Origin: JBBIRT01 sp037441725
Lineage (GTDB): Bacteria; Desulfobacterota; BSN033; UBA1163
Assembly: GCA_037441725.1 (NCBI GenBank)
Contig: JBBIRT010000062.1
Span: forward strand, 1 to 19,540
DNA: 19,540 bases
Reading direction: 5' to 3'
The number at the start of each line of letters is the position of its first letter. Within the stretch, counting starts at the first letter, position 1. This document shows, piece by piece, positions 7,276-14,505 of the stretch. Below the pieces are notes generated by a model. The model was given only the letters and a program-made list of their open reading frames with translations. It searched no databases and was not told the DNA's origin. The position numbers and the translations under genes are program-made.

Positions 7276-9150
7276 ATGTACTCAGGTGGATATATGGGAA
7301 AGATTCTGAGAATTAATCTCACAGATAAAACGGCAAAAAAAGAGAGGCTTCCTTTAGAAATAGCCAGGGATTTTATTGGGGGCGCTGGATTTGGGATTAA
7401 ATATCTTTTTGATGAAGTGAAAAAAGGGACAGATCCTTTAGGTCCTGATAACAAGTTAATTTTTGCTCCCGGACCATTTTCTGGGACCACAATTCCTTGT
7501 GCTAGTCGAATGACCATCGTTGGAAAGTCTCCTTTGACCAATGCCGTAGGGATGGCCTTATCAGGAGGGTTTTTCCCTGTAGAATTGAAGTTTGCAGGGT
7601 ATGATGCCCTTATCATCGAAGGCAAGGCAGAAAACCCAACCTATCTGTGGATAAAAGACGGCACGGTTCGTTTCCAGGATGCAAGCAAGATCTGGGGCAC
7701 CCTCACCTCCGATTGCCAACAGATTATTAAAGATGAGTTAGCCGATCAGAATGTCAGAGTATCCTGTATTGGACCTGCAGGTGAGCGACTGAGCAGGATT
7801 GCCTGTATCATCAATGAAAGGAGATCATTGGGCAGGAAAGGACTTGGAGCGGTGATGGGATCTAAAAACTTAAAAGCCATTGCCGTTCGAGGAAGCAACC
7901 CTGTAGGGATAGCCGATGAGAAAAAATACAAGACAGCCAGGGCTGCCATGTTAAAGGCAATGAAGGATAGCCCAGTGCTTTACTCTGAATTCGCAAAGAA
8001 TGGGACTCCTATGGTCGTTGATTTGACCTGTGTGATGGGGATTTTTTCCGCTAAAAATTGGACTGCTACAGGAGAGTTTACCCCTATCAGTCAGCTTGGG
8101 CTTGAAGGACAAAACAGTCGGAAAATTGGAAGAACCCATTGCTATGATTGCCCTGTCGGTTGTAGCCAATTAAAATTGGCCAAGACAGGTCCCTATGCAG
8201 GGACCCTTACTGAAGGTCCAGAATTTGAAACCATCTATTCTTTTGGAGGAGAGACGGGCGTGGATAATCTTGACAGTGTCATTGTTGCTGACCGCTTGGC
8301 CGATGAATTGGGATTAGACTCCATCTCTGCAGGCGTGACCATTGGTTTTGCTATGGAATTGTTTGAGCGAGGGATCCTTGGAACGTCTGATACAGGGGGT
8401 CTGGATTTAAGGTTTGGTAATGATCAGGCCATGATCACCTTGCTTCGATGGATGGCCTATCGAGAGGGACTCGGGGATGTTTTAGCAGATGGGACAAAGA
8501 GGGCTGCAGAAAAGATTGGTAGAGGAGCAGAGAAATATGCCATCCATATCAAGGGCCTTGAACTTCCAGCCTATGATGTTCGGGGGGCAAAGGCCCATGG
8601 TTTGAATTATGCCACCGCTTATACCGGTGCAGACCATAATAGAGGTTATGCCTTTCAAGAAATCTTTGGAATCCCTGTACCCTGGGCAGTGGATAGATTC
8701 AGTTATGAAGGCAAAGGCAGATTAACCAAATGGAACCAAGATGTAAGGACAGCCACCTGTGATTGTCCAACCATGTGCGCCTTTTTATTAGATACAGCGC
8801 TTCCCGGAAACGCCACTCAAAATACTTCTGCTTTAATGGAGGCGGTCACCGGTATAAAACTTTCGCCCGAAGAGGTTGAGAAGGTTGGAGAACGGGTTAA
8901 CAACCTTGCCAGGGCTTTCAATGTCAGGGAAGGCTTTACTCGTGCAGATGATACCTTTCCAGAAAGGTTAATGACCGAGCCTTTAAAAGCAGGTGGTTCT
9001 AAAGATCAAGTGATTAGTAGGGATGATCTTAAAAAAATGCTGGATGAATATTATACGGTAAGAGGGTGGGATCTTAATACAGGCATTCCAACGAGAGCCA
9101 AACTGGTTGAGCTCGGCTTGGAATACGTCGCAGACCAATTAGGAATTTAG
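7276..9150 (+). CDS. Tungsten-dependent aldehyde:ferredoxin oxidoreductase
   Basis: AOR-family enzyme of 624 residues that interconverts aldehydes and carboxylic acids with ferredoxin, using a bis-pterin tungsten cofactor and a [4Fe-4S] cluster. The N-terminal pterin-binding domain (about 1-210) opens with GGYMGKILRINLTD and contains APGPFSGTTIPCASRM, followed by NERRSLGRKGLGAVMGSKNLKAI. Cluster ligands are C289-x2-C292-x3-C296 in HCYDCPVGC, with the fourth cysteine in the group C495/C497/C501. The start has AAGGAGG 8 nt upstream. Length is normal for the family. No ferredoxin, NADH-linked partner subunit or pterin synthesis gene is adjacent. LIV transporter genes follow after 191 nt, suggesting a role in metabolising an imported acid or its aldehyde, but this is inference. 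The class II benzoyl-CoA reductase subunit BamB is a relative, yet its usual companions are absent. Confidence 0.93.
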   Translation: MYSGGYMGKILRINLTDKTAKKERLPLEIARDFIGGAGFGIKYLFDEVKKGTDPLGPDNKLIFAPGPFSGTTIPCASRMTIVGKSPLTNAVGMALSGGFFPVELKFAGYDALIIEGKAENPTYLWIKDGTVRFQDASKIWGTLTSDCQQIIKDELADQNVRVSCIGPAGERLSRIACIINERRSLGRKGLGAVMGSKNLKAIAVRGSNPVGIADEKKYKTARAAMLKAMKDSPVLYSEFAKNGTPMVVDLTCVMGIFSAKNWTATGEFTPISQLGLEGQNSRKIGRTHCYDCPVGCSQLKLAKTGPYAGTLTEGPEFETIYSFGGETGVDNLDSVIVADRLADELGLDSISAGVTIGFAMELFERGILGTSDTGGLDLRFGNDQAMITLLRWMAYREGLGDVLADGTKRAAEKIGRGAEKYAIHIKGLELPAYDVRGAKAHGLNYATAYTGADHNRGYAFQEIFGIPVPWAVDRFSYEGKGRLTKWNQDVRTATCDCPTMCAFLLDTALPGNATQNTSALMEAVTGIKLSPEEVEKVGERVNNLARAFNVREGFTRADDTFPERLMTEPLKAGGSKDQVISRDDLKKMLDEYYTVRGWDLNTGIPTRAKLVELGLEYVADQLGI

Positions 9151-9243
9151 ATTCATAATGGTTACATTTTCGTATGTGAGTTTCAATTATGTACCTCTCA
9201 AAAAAATTAATATACAACCTACCTGAGCAATTTTGGCTCATAC

Positions 9244-9295
9244 GGGGAAGCAGAAATATCTAAAAATTTATAAGAATTAGTCTCCCTGCTTCCCC
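9244..9295 (+). repeat. Inverted repeat between AOR and livG
   Basis: GGGGAAGCAG (9244-9253) pairs perfectly with CTGCTTCCCC (9286-9295) around a 32-nt AT-rich loop. There is no T-run after it, so it is not a standard intrinsic terminator. It could stabilise the end of the AOR message or mark a processing site before the transporter genes. Confidence 0.5.
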
Positions 9296-9341
9296 ATAGA
9301 AATTATTAGGATTGTTCAATTTAGGTTAAAAAAATTGGAGG

Positions 9342-10100
9342 ATGTACCATTTTGTGAATGAACCATTGTTCAGGATGGAAAATATCACCAAGAGATTTGG
9401 TGGCTTGAATGCTTTAACCGAGGTTAATCTGAGTATAGAGGAAGGCCAAATTATGGGGCTGATTGGTCCCAATGGGGCAGGAAAAACTACATTATTCAAT
9501 GTGGCCACCTCGATTTATAAACCTGATAAGGGCGACATCTATTTAAGAGAGATTAAAATTACCGGGAAGTCTCCCCATCATATATGCCGTTTAGGCATTT
9601 CCAGGACATTTCAGCTGGTCAAGACATTCCTGAGTATGACAGCCTTTCAGAATGTTTTGATAGGAGCTATTTATGGCCATGGGTTGAAGGGAAAGGAAGC
9701 TCATCAAGAAGCTCTAGAGGCTTTGACTCTCGTAGGGCTGGAGGATAAGAAAGATATGATTACAGCTCGTATGACTCTTTCGGATCGGCGACTCCTTGAG
9801 GTAGCAAGAGCCTTAGCCTCAAAACCATTAATTACCCTGCTGGATGAACCCATGGCTGGTCTCAATCCTTCAGAGATCACAAACATGCTTAGAGTGATTG
9901 AGAGAGCCCGGAAAGAAAGGAATGTGGCCATCTTGTGGGTTGAACATAAGGTTGATGCTATCTTCCGTTTGTGTGATCGAGTGACAGTCCTAAATTACGG
10001 TCGGAAAATTGTGGAAGGGAAACCCGAAGAAATTGCGCAAGATGCTAAAGTGATTGAGGCATATCTTGGTAGATCACCTTCTTCAAGTAAGAAATGTTGA
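9342..10100 (+). CDS. livG: LIV-type ABC transporter ATPase (LivG-like)
   Basis: First ATP-binding subunit of a branched-chain amino-acid/organic-acid (HAAT/LIV) importer, cytoplasmic face, about 252 residues. Walker A GPNGAGKTT is at about 42-50, the Q-loop region is SRTFQLVKTF, and the signature is the variant LSDRRLLEVARAL that replaces LSGGQ in many LivG proteins. Walker B is LITLLDEPMAGLNP, and the H-loop is WVEHKVD. The C-terminal PEEIAQDAKVIEAYLG is characteristic of LivG. The start is uncertain: GGAGG touches the ATG at 9342 with no spacing, while an in-frame GTG at 9354 is 12 nt from it and an ATG lies at 9375. The 3' end overlaps livF. First gene of a livG-livF-livH-livM run. Confidence 0.92.
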   Translation: MYHFVNEPLFRMENITKRFGGLNALTEVNLSIEEGQIMGLIGPNGAGKTTLFNVATSIYKPDKGDIYLREIKITGKSPHHICRLGISRTFQLVKTFLSMTAFQNVLIGAIYGHGLKGKEAHQEALEALTLVGLEDKKDMITARMTLSDRRLLEVARALASKPLITLLDEPMAGLNPSEITNMLRVIERARKERNVAILWVEHKVDAIFRLCDRVTVLNYGRKIVEGKPEEIAQDAKVIEAYLGRSPSSSKKC

Positions 10101-10788
10101 TATCTTTTATGGCGATGCTCAGGCTGTTTGGAACGTCTCATTCCATGTGGATGAGAGAAAGATCATCGCCCTTTTAGGTGCAAATGGGGCTGGGAAGAGC
10201 ACACTCCTGAATACCATTTCAGGTTTCCTTAAACCCAAACATGGGGAAATATTATTTTCTGGCAAGTCTATTGTAAAACTTAAACCAGAACAAGTGGTGA
10301 GCTTAGGGATCTCCCATGTCCCAGAGGGAAGGCGTTTGTTTTCACGACTCACCGTTTTGGAAAACTTGGAATTGGGCGCTTATCCTTCGAATACTCGACC
10401 TTATTTAAAAGAGTCTTTGGACCGGGCTTTTAACCTCTTCCCTATTCTTAAAGAGCGAAAGAACCAGTCTGCAGGGACACTGAGTGGAGGAGAACAGCAG
10501 ATGGTGGCCATTGCAAGAGCTCTCATGGCCAGACCCGTTCTCCTTATGTTGGATGAACCCTCCCTTGGGTTGGCGCCCCTCTTTGTCAGTCTATTATTTG
10601 AGACGATTCAGGCCATGAATGAGGAGGGTGTGACTATTCTTTTAGTTGAGCAGAATGTTCATCAGTCTCTTGAGATAGCCAAATATGCCTATGTCTTACA
10701 AACCGGAACTCTTAAGATGGAAGGATGGGGTGAAGAACTGATAAACAATTCGGATTTTCAGCAGGCCTTTCTTGGAATGAGGGGATAG
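10066..10788 (+). CDS. livF: LIV-type ABC transporter ATPase (LivF-like), TTG start
   Basis: Second ATPase of the LIV importer, about 240 residues. Walker A GANGAGKST is at about 38-46, the signature is LSGGEQQMVAIARAL, Walker B is LLMLDEPSLGLAP, and the H-loop is in LLVEQNV. The conserved N-terminal block LQVRNVDIFYGDAQAVWNV starts so close to the livG stop that the gene must begin inside livG. No ATG or GTG is available near it. I choose TTG 10066, which has TGAGG 6 nt upstream; TTG 10054 is the alternative. The overlap with livG is about 35 nt, implying translational coupling and roughly equal amounts of the two ATPases. The stop lies 4 nt before livH. Confidence 0.92.
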   Translation: MVDHLLQVRNVDIFYGDAQAVWNVSFHVDERKIIALLGANGAGKSTLLNTISGFLKPKHGEILFSGKSIVKLKPEQVVSLGISHVPEGRRLFSRLTVLENLELGAYPSNTRPYLKESLDRAFNLFPILKERKNQSAGTLSGGEQQMVAIARALMARPVLLMLDEPSLGLAPLFVSLLFETIQAMNEEGVTILLVEQNVHQSLEIAKYAYVLQTGTLKMEGWGEELINNSDFQQAFLGMRG

Positions 10789-10792
10789 AGGC

Positions 10793-11686
10793 ATGGCTGG
10801 ATTTAGTTCATTCTCTTTATTCCTTCAGGTTTTTATTAACGGCATCTTTCTTGGATGTATGTATGGTGTTGCTGCATTAGGTCTCAGCCTTATTTTTGGC
10901 AGCATGCAGATTATCTTTCTTGCTCAGGGTGCAGTGATGATTTTGGCTGCTTATTGCATATACTGGATAGTTACTTTGACTTCTATTGATCCGTTTTTTG
11001 GCTTTCTTCTAATTATTCCTGTATTTTTAGGATTTGGGTGGGTAATTTACAAAGGACTTTTCCAGCGAGTAGCTAAGGCAGGGAAAAATCCTTCCCTTCT
11101 TTTAGCATTTGGTCTTATGGTCCTTTTTGAACATCTTATGTCTTTAATTTGGACACCCAATACACGTTCTGTGGCAACAAACTATTCAACCTCTGCATTC
11201 GGTTTGTGGGATATTAATATCTCTGTAACAAGGTTTATCGTCTCCATTGTAGCCCTCATTACGACAGGCATTGTTTTCCTATTTCTAAAAAGGACTATGG
11301 TAGGGAAGGCTGTCCGAGGTGTCTCAGAGGATATGCAGGCGGCTGCTCTTTTGGGAATAAGCCCAAACTGGATCAGTTCAGTTACGTTTGCCATCGGCAT
11401 TGCTCTGGCTGGCATTGCAGGCGTTGCGACTTGCATTACCTATGCCTTTGACCCTTATTTTGGATTTCTTTTTAGCCTTAAGGCCCTAATCGCCGTAGCT
11501 TTTGGTGGGTTGGGTAGTGTAGCAGGTGCCCTCTTGGGAGGGATTACCCTGGGTGTATTGGAAAGCCTGAGCTCCTATATTATCAGCGCTGGATGGGCGG
11601 ATGCAGTTGCTTATGCAGCCTTCCTCCTCATTTTGGTATTTCGACCTGAGGGATTAATAGGTCGTCGATCTGCTCAAAGGGCTTAA
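10793..11686 (+). CDS. livH: LIV-type ABC transporter permease (LivH-like)
   Basis: Inner-membrane permease of 297 residues with about eight hydrophobic segments, starting at residues 8-35. Family marks are GVAALGLSLIFGSMQIIFLAQGAVMILAAY near the N-terminus (short within-family motif LSLIFGSM), the cytoplasmic EAA-like loop around VRGVSEDMQAAALLGI that docks an ATPase, and AFGGLGSVAGALLGG followed by a C-terminal FRPEGLIG. Together with LivM it forms the translocation path. ATG 10793 has AGAGG 1-2 nt before it and lies 4 nt after the livF stop. livM follows after 10 nt. Length is typical for LivH. Confidence 0.92.
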   Translation: MAGFSSFSLFLQVFINGIFLGCMYGVAALGLSLIFGSMQIIFLAQGAVMILAAYCIYWIVTLTSIDPFFGFLLIIPVFLGFGWVIYKGLFQRVAKAGKNPSLLLAFGLMVLFEHLMSLIWTPNTRSVATNYSTSAFGLWDINISVTRFIVSIVALITTGIVFLFLKRTMVGKAVRGVSEDMQAAALLGISPNWISSVTFAIGIALAGIAGVATCITYAFDPYFGFLFSLKALIAVAFGGLGSVAGALLGGITLGVLESLSSYIISAGWADAVAYAAFLLILVFRPEGLIGRRSAQRA

Positions 11687-11696
11687 AAAAAACATT

Positions 11697-12731
11697 ATGA
11701 CTCATCTATTTACATCACGGAAAATAGGTTATTCATTTGCTCTAATGCTCTTGCTCTTTTTTTTGGTGTACCCTCTTTTAGTGAACGTTGAGACATCTTA
11801 TATGGTCTATTTTTTCTACACAACTTTTATTTATGTGGCCCTTTCCCAGGGATGGAACCTTGTGGCAGGCTATGCAGGACAGGTTTCACTTGGCCAACAT
11901 GCATTTTTCGGCATAGGCTGCTATGTCACTGCGATCACCTGGAGAGCAGGATGGGCAGGTTATTTCGATCCTTTGGGGATGTTCATGAGCGGAATGGGCG
12001 CTGCCCTTGTTGCAGTTGTGATCGGGTGGCCTCTTTTGGCCAAGCTGAGGGGCGACTATTTTTCACTCGGTACTTTGGGACTTGGGGAGATTTTACGGGT
12101 GATTGCACTTAGAGGAGGGCGTTTTACAGAGGGAGCCGAAGGCATTGGTCTCCCCTCATCCGCCTATCTTTCCATGAGCTACTATTATTACATTGCACTT
12201 TTAATTGTAATAATTACCCTTGTTTCTCTGTGGTTCCTGACACATTCAAACATTGGACTCGCCTTGATTGCCATCCGCGAGGACGAAACTGCCGCAGCCG
12301 CTAATGGAATCAATACATTGAAATATAAGATCTTAGCTTTTGCTGTAGGAGCATTTATTACAGCACTCTGCGGAAGTCTTGATGCATACTATACATTCCA
12401 TGTCCATGCAGGAGGGGCCTTTAATCTCAACTGGATCATCATACCCATTCTTATGACCATTTTAGGGGGTGTTGGTACTTTTTGGGGGCCTATCTTGGGA
12501 GCATTCATATTGGCAACCATCTTCGAGATGACTAACATCTGGATGCCCGAACTTCATCCAATCTTTTCAGCCGCCTTCATCGTTTTAGTGACACTTTTTT
12601 TGCCTGATGGCCTCATAAGCTATCTGACTGGATATAAGCACCAGATTTTACAGAGGCTATTTTTTTTAAATGGATATTTTAAAAGAGGTAAAGAAAGAAG
12701 GGGATTTAAAAATATGCGTTCACAAAACTAG
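11697..12731 (+). CDS. livM: LIV-type ABC transporter permease (LivM-like), 3' end fused to IS terminal repeat
   Basis: Second permease of the LIV importer, 344 residues with about nine or ten hydrophobic segments. Family blocks are SQGWNLVAGYAGQVSLGQHAFFG, LRGDYFSLGTLGLGEILRVI, the ATPase-contact loop IREDETAAAANGIN, and GGVGTFWGPILGAFIL. The family-typical end is around LPDGLISYLTG; the last 30 residues are a basic tail. The final codons TCA CAA AAC TAG lie within the left terminal inverted repeat of the insertion sequence (12719-12735), so the IS supplies the stop and the original tail may have been slightly different or longer. ATG 11697 lacks a clear Shine-Dalgarno; coupling to livH is likely. 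The core is intact, so the protein is probably functional. Confidence 0.9.
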   Translation: MTHLFTSRKIGYSFALMLLLFFLVYPLLVNVETSYMVYFFYTTFIYVALSQGWNLVAGYAGQVSLGQHAFFGIGCYVTAITWRAGWAGYFDPLGMFMSGMGAALVAVVIGWPLLAKLRGDYFSLGTLGLGEILRVIALRGGRFTEGAEGIGLPSSAYLSMSYYYYIALLIVIITLVSLWFLTHSNIGLALIAIREDETAAAANGINTLKYKILAFAVGAFITALCGSLDAYYTFHVHAGGAFNLNWIIIPILMTILGGVGTFWGPILGAFILATIFEMTNIWMPELHPIFSAAFIVLVTLFLPDGLISYLTGYKHQILQRLFFLNGYFKRGKERRGFKNMRSQN

Positions 12732-14043
12732 AGGTTTGGGAGGAATTTTTTGACGAAACGGATTTTATCTTTGATTCCAGTTTTAGTGGCAGTTAAAGCG
12801 ATTAAAAGGACAGTAATGTGGGCTATGGTGCAGTGATTAGCTGTGGCATTAAGTCCGATCACTGATGGGTTTTGCATGCATAAGGTGAGAAGGCGGGAGA
12901 AGATTCGTTCTGAACTGGTGCGGAGGTTGTAAATCTTTTTAAAGGATTCTGATCCATAGTCGATGGAGTCTCTGATATTTTCATCTTCTCTTCTATAAGC
13001 GATACAGCCATGGCCTTTGACAAATTTTGGATGATTCCATGGGCATTGGGGGATTTGGTTGGAGAATTTTTTCCGATGAGTGATGGGGCAGACGAACTTT
13101 TTTCGGATTTTTCCTCGATCCTGGAATTTGCCCCAGTAGATCATATCGAAGCCAGCGATACAGATAGGGTTACCTTTATTAGAGAGTTTGATATCGCTTT
13201 TGGGTTCCCATCTTAGGTTTCTGGCGATATAGGGTTTAGCCTTTAGCTCTTTGACAACAAAATTGAGGTTAGATTCAGCGTCATAGATAGCATCGCCGAT
13301 AACTCCTTCTATGGGGAGGGTAAAGTCTTCTTGGATTTGAGAGAACAAAGGGATAAACATCTTTGATTCTGAGACGTTTGCGGGCTTAGTGACTTCATCC
13401 ACAGGGAGTTCAGAAAGGGTATCGGTGATGGCGTGATTTCGGTAACCCCAGAAGAAGAGTTCCTCCTTTTTGAAGGGTTGAAGGAATTGGATGATGACTC
13501 CCAATCTACAATCTGGATCACCTTTTGGGATTCTGTTTTTATCGAATCGATCTTTGACCGAGGTTTTGAGATTATTCTCTTTCACATTAGCAAGGATGGG
13601 GCAGGAATCGATGGAGAGGAATCGGCCCGTGATTTGTTCTAATTGGATGAGCTCTCTGGCCAGGGATTTTCTGATTTGTTGGAGGGAATCATTCATTGTA
13701 TCTCTTAAGAAAGAAGACAGTCTTTCGACTAAAGGGGAAGGATGCTGAGGAGGGTTGAGGCCACATTTAAGAGAGAGGGCTGGGTTATCGACGAGTTCTA
13801 CGGCGAGGTCATAGAGGGTTGGCAGAGGTTTTAAGTTTTTGTAAACGAGAGCTCTTAGGAGTCCTGATTTAGAGACAGGAGGTCTTCCTTCAGAGAGAGG
13901 TTTTTCGAGGGGGGAGCAGTTAAGGTTATCGAAGAGGAGTTCATACTTTCTAAGGGGGTTAAGATCGAGGAGATATTCGGCAGAGAAAAGGATTTTTTGT
14001 TGAGGATTAAAGGTTGTCATACATATACCTCCAGTTTTGTGAA
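12719..14043 (-). mobile_element. Complete insertion sequence, DDE type, 1,325 bp
   Basis: Terminal inverted repeats are TTCACAAAACTAGAGGT at 12719-12735 and its inverted copy at 14027-14043, matching at 16 of 17 positions. The single transposase gene fills the element almost completely. Its start codon lies 23 nt inside the right end, and its stop lies inside the left repeat. I find no convincing target-site duplication (left flank ATGCG, right flank GAACG), so flanking sequence may have been rearranged. The element sits directly after livM and points against the transporter genes. Confidence 0.8.
12728..14020 (-). CDS. IS transposase (DDE, IS4/IS5/IS1182-like superfamily)
   Basis: Transposase of 430 residues that carries out strand transfer of its IS. 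The putative catalytic triad is Asp138 in LSIDSCPILA, Asp243 in VIGDAIYDAES, and Glu371 in the YNLRTSSERIFSRL helix. A cysteine cluster (CP-x(13)-CP-x(11)-C, about 311-339) lies between the second Asp and the Glu, as in several IS1182/IS5-like proteins. The N-terminal FSAEYLLDLNPLRKYELLFDNL and PPVSKSGLLRALVYKNLK segment is the DNA-binding region of this group. I start at the ATG ending at 14020, with GGAGG 7 nt upstream inside the terminal repeat. An in-frame ATG at 14137 would begin outside the element. No frameshift or stop interrupts it, so it may be active. Exact IS family is uncertain. Confidence 0.87.
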   Translation of the reverse strand: MTTFNPQQKILFSAEYLLDLNPLRKYELLFDNLNCSPLEKPLSEGRPPVSKSGLLRALVYKNLKPLPTLYDLAVELVDNPALSLKCGLNPPQHPSPLVERLSSFLRDTMNDSLQQIRKSLARELIQLEQITGRFLSIDSCPILANVKENNLKTSVKDRFDKNRIPKGDPDCRLGVIIQFLQPFKKEELFFWGYRNHAITDTLSELPVDEVTKPANVSESKMFIPLFSQIQEDFTLPIEGVIGDAIYDAESNLNFVVKELKAKPYIARNLRWEPKSDIKLSNKGNPICIAGFDMIYWGKFQDRGKIRKKFVCPITHRKKFSNQIPQCPWNHPKFVKGHGCIAYRREDENIRDSIDYGSESFKKIYNLRTSSERIFSRLLTLCMQNPSVIGLNATANHCTIAHITVLLIALTATKTGIKDKIRFVKKFLPNL

Positions 14044-14400
14044 GAACGAAGTTTTCGGATAGGGATTGATCAAGGAAGATTATACACAGATTGGGGGTGG
14101 AGGTGAAAAAGGGAATTTCATAAGATTTGGAATTCAAGAAAGAAAACAGGGGGTGAGATTTTGAAAAAATGAGGGTTTCACAAAACTATGAAAGCAGGTT
14201 GGGATGTGGAAATTTCACCTCCACCCCTTTTAAGGATTGGGTGAAAATTTGTGTTTTTGAGAGGTGACATCCAGCAAACCCTTGATAATCAAGGCTTTGC
14301 TGGGTGGAGGTGAAGTTAAAAAATGGTAGTTCAGATTTCCCAATAAAATCAATATATTGGGAGTTTTATGAAAGGCTAGATTTAAAAAAGAAAGGAGGTG
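14044..14400. repeat. Palindrome-rich strip next to the IS with repeated end motifs
   Basis: A second copy of the IS-end sequence, TTCACAAAACTA, lies at 14177-14188 in the same orientation as the left IS end. A different motif, GGGGTGGAGGTGAAA, occurs at 14094-14108, inverted at 14213-14227, and as a 13-nt core at 14302-14314. A near-perfect hairpin fills 14271-14303. TCCCAATA (14338-14345) pairs with TATTGGGA (14355-14362), followed by GTTTTATG, a weak terminator candidate. No coding sequence is seen. This looks like debris of earlier insertions or miniature elements. Confidence 0.6.
14271..14303. repeat. Strong hairpin, 16-nt arms
   Basis: The arms are CCAGCAAACCCTTGAT (14271-14286) and ATCAAGGCTTTGCTGG (14288-14303), complementary at 15 of 16 positions around a minimal loop. 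The following bases, GTGGAGGTGAAG, contain no T-run, so it is not an ordinary intrinsic terminator. Its right arm overlaps the third GGGTGGAGGTGAA copy. Confidence 0.7.
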
Positions 14401-14404
14401 GAAG

Positions 14405-14458
14405 TTGCAAAATAAAGAAGGTGTAGAGAGGAGTCGTAAGATAGGCAGATTGGAGTAA
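14405..14458 (+). CDS. Possible 17-codon small ORF with perfect Shine-Dalgarno
   Basis: A TTG at 14405 is preceded 4 nt upstream by AAAGGAGGTG (14391-14400), essentially a perfect match to the 16S 3' end. It opens a reading frame MQNKEGVERSRKIGRLE ending at TAA 14456-14458, 47 nt before the first binding-protein gene. It could be a leader peptide coupled to that gene, the leftover start of a gene lost through IS insertion, or chance, because GGAGGTG motifs are repeated in this strip. No homology is recognised. Confidence 0.2.
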   Translation: MQNKEGVERSRKIGRLE

Positions 14459-14505
14459 GGCTATATATTATAAAATTTGTAATTTTAAAAAAGGAGGATT
14501 CAATT

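Noticed and set aside
7276..9150. Assignment of the AOR gene as BamB of class II benzoyl-CoA reductase
   Set aside because: The N-terminus does not resemble BamB as I recall it, and none of the usual bamC-I partner genes is adjacent; a general AOR call is safer.
12728..13750. Plus-strand and alternate-frame open frames across the transposase gene
   Set aside because: They have no homology or domain features and lie opposite a transposase with a complete DDE triad, so they are shadows.
14021..14137. Longer transposase starting at the ATG at 14137
   Set aside because: The extra 39 residues lie outside the right terminal repeat and lack family features; ATG 14020 has a strong Shine-Dalgarno inside the repeat.
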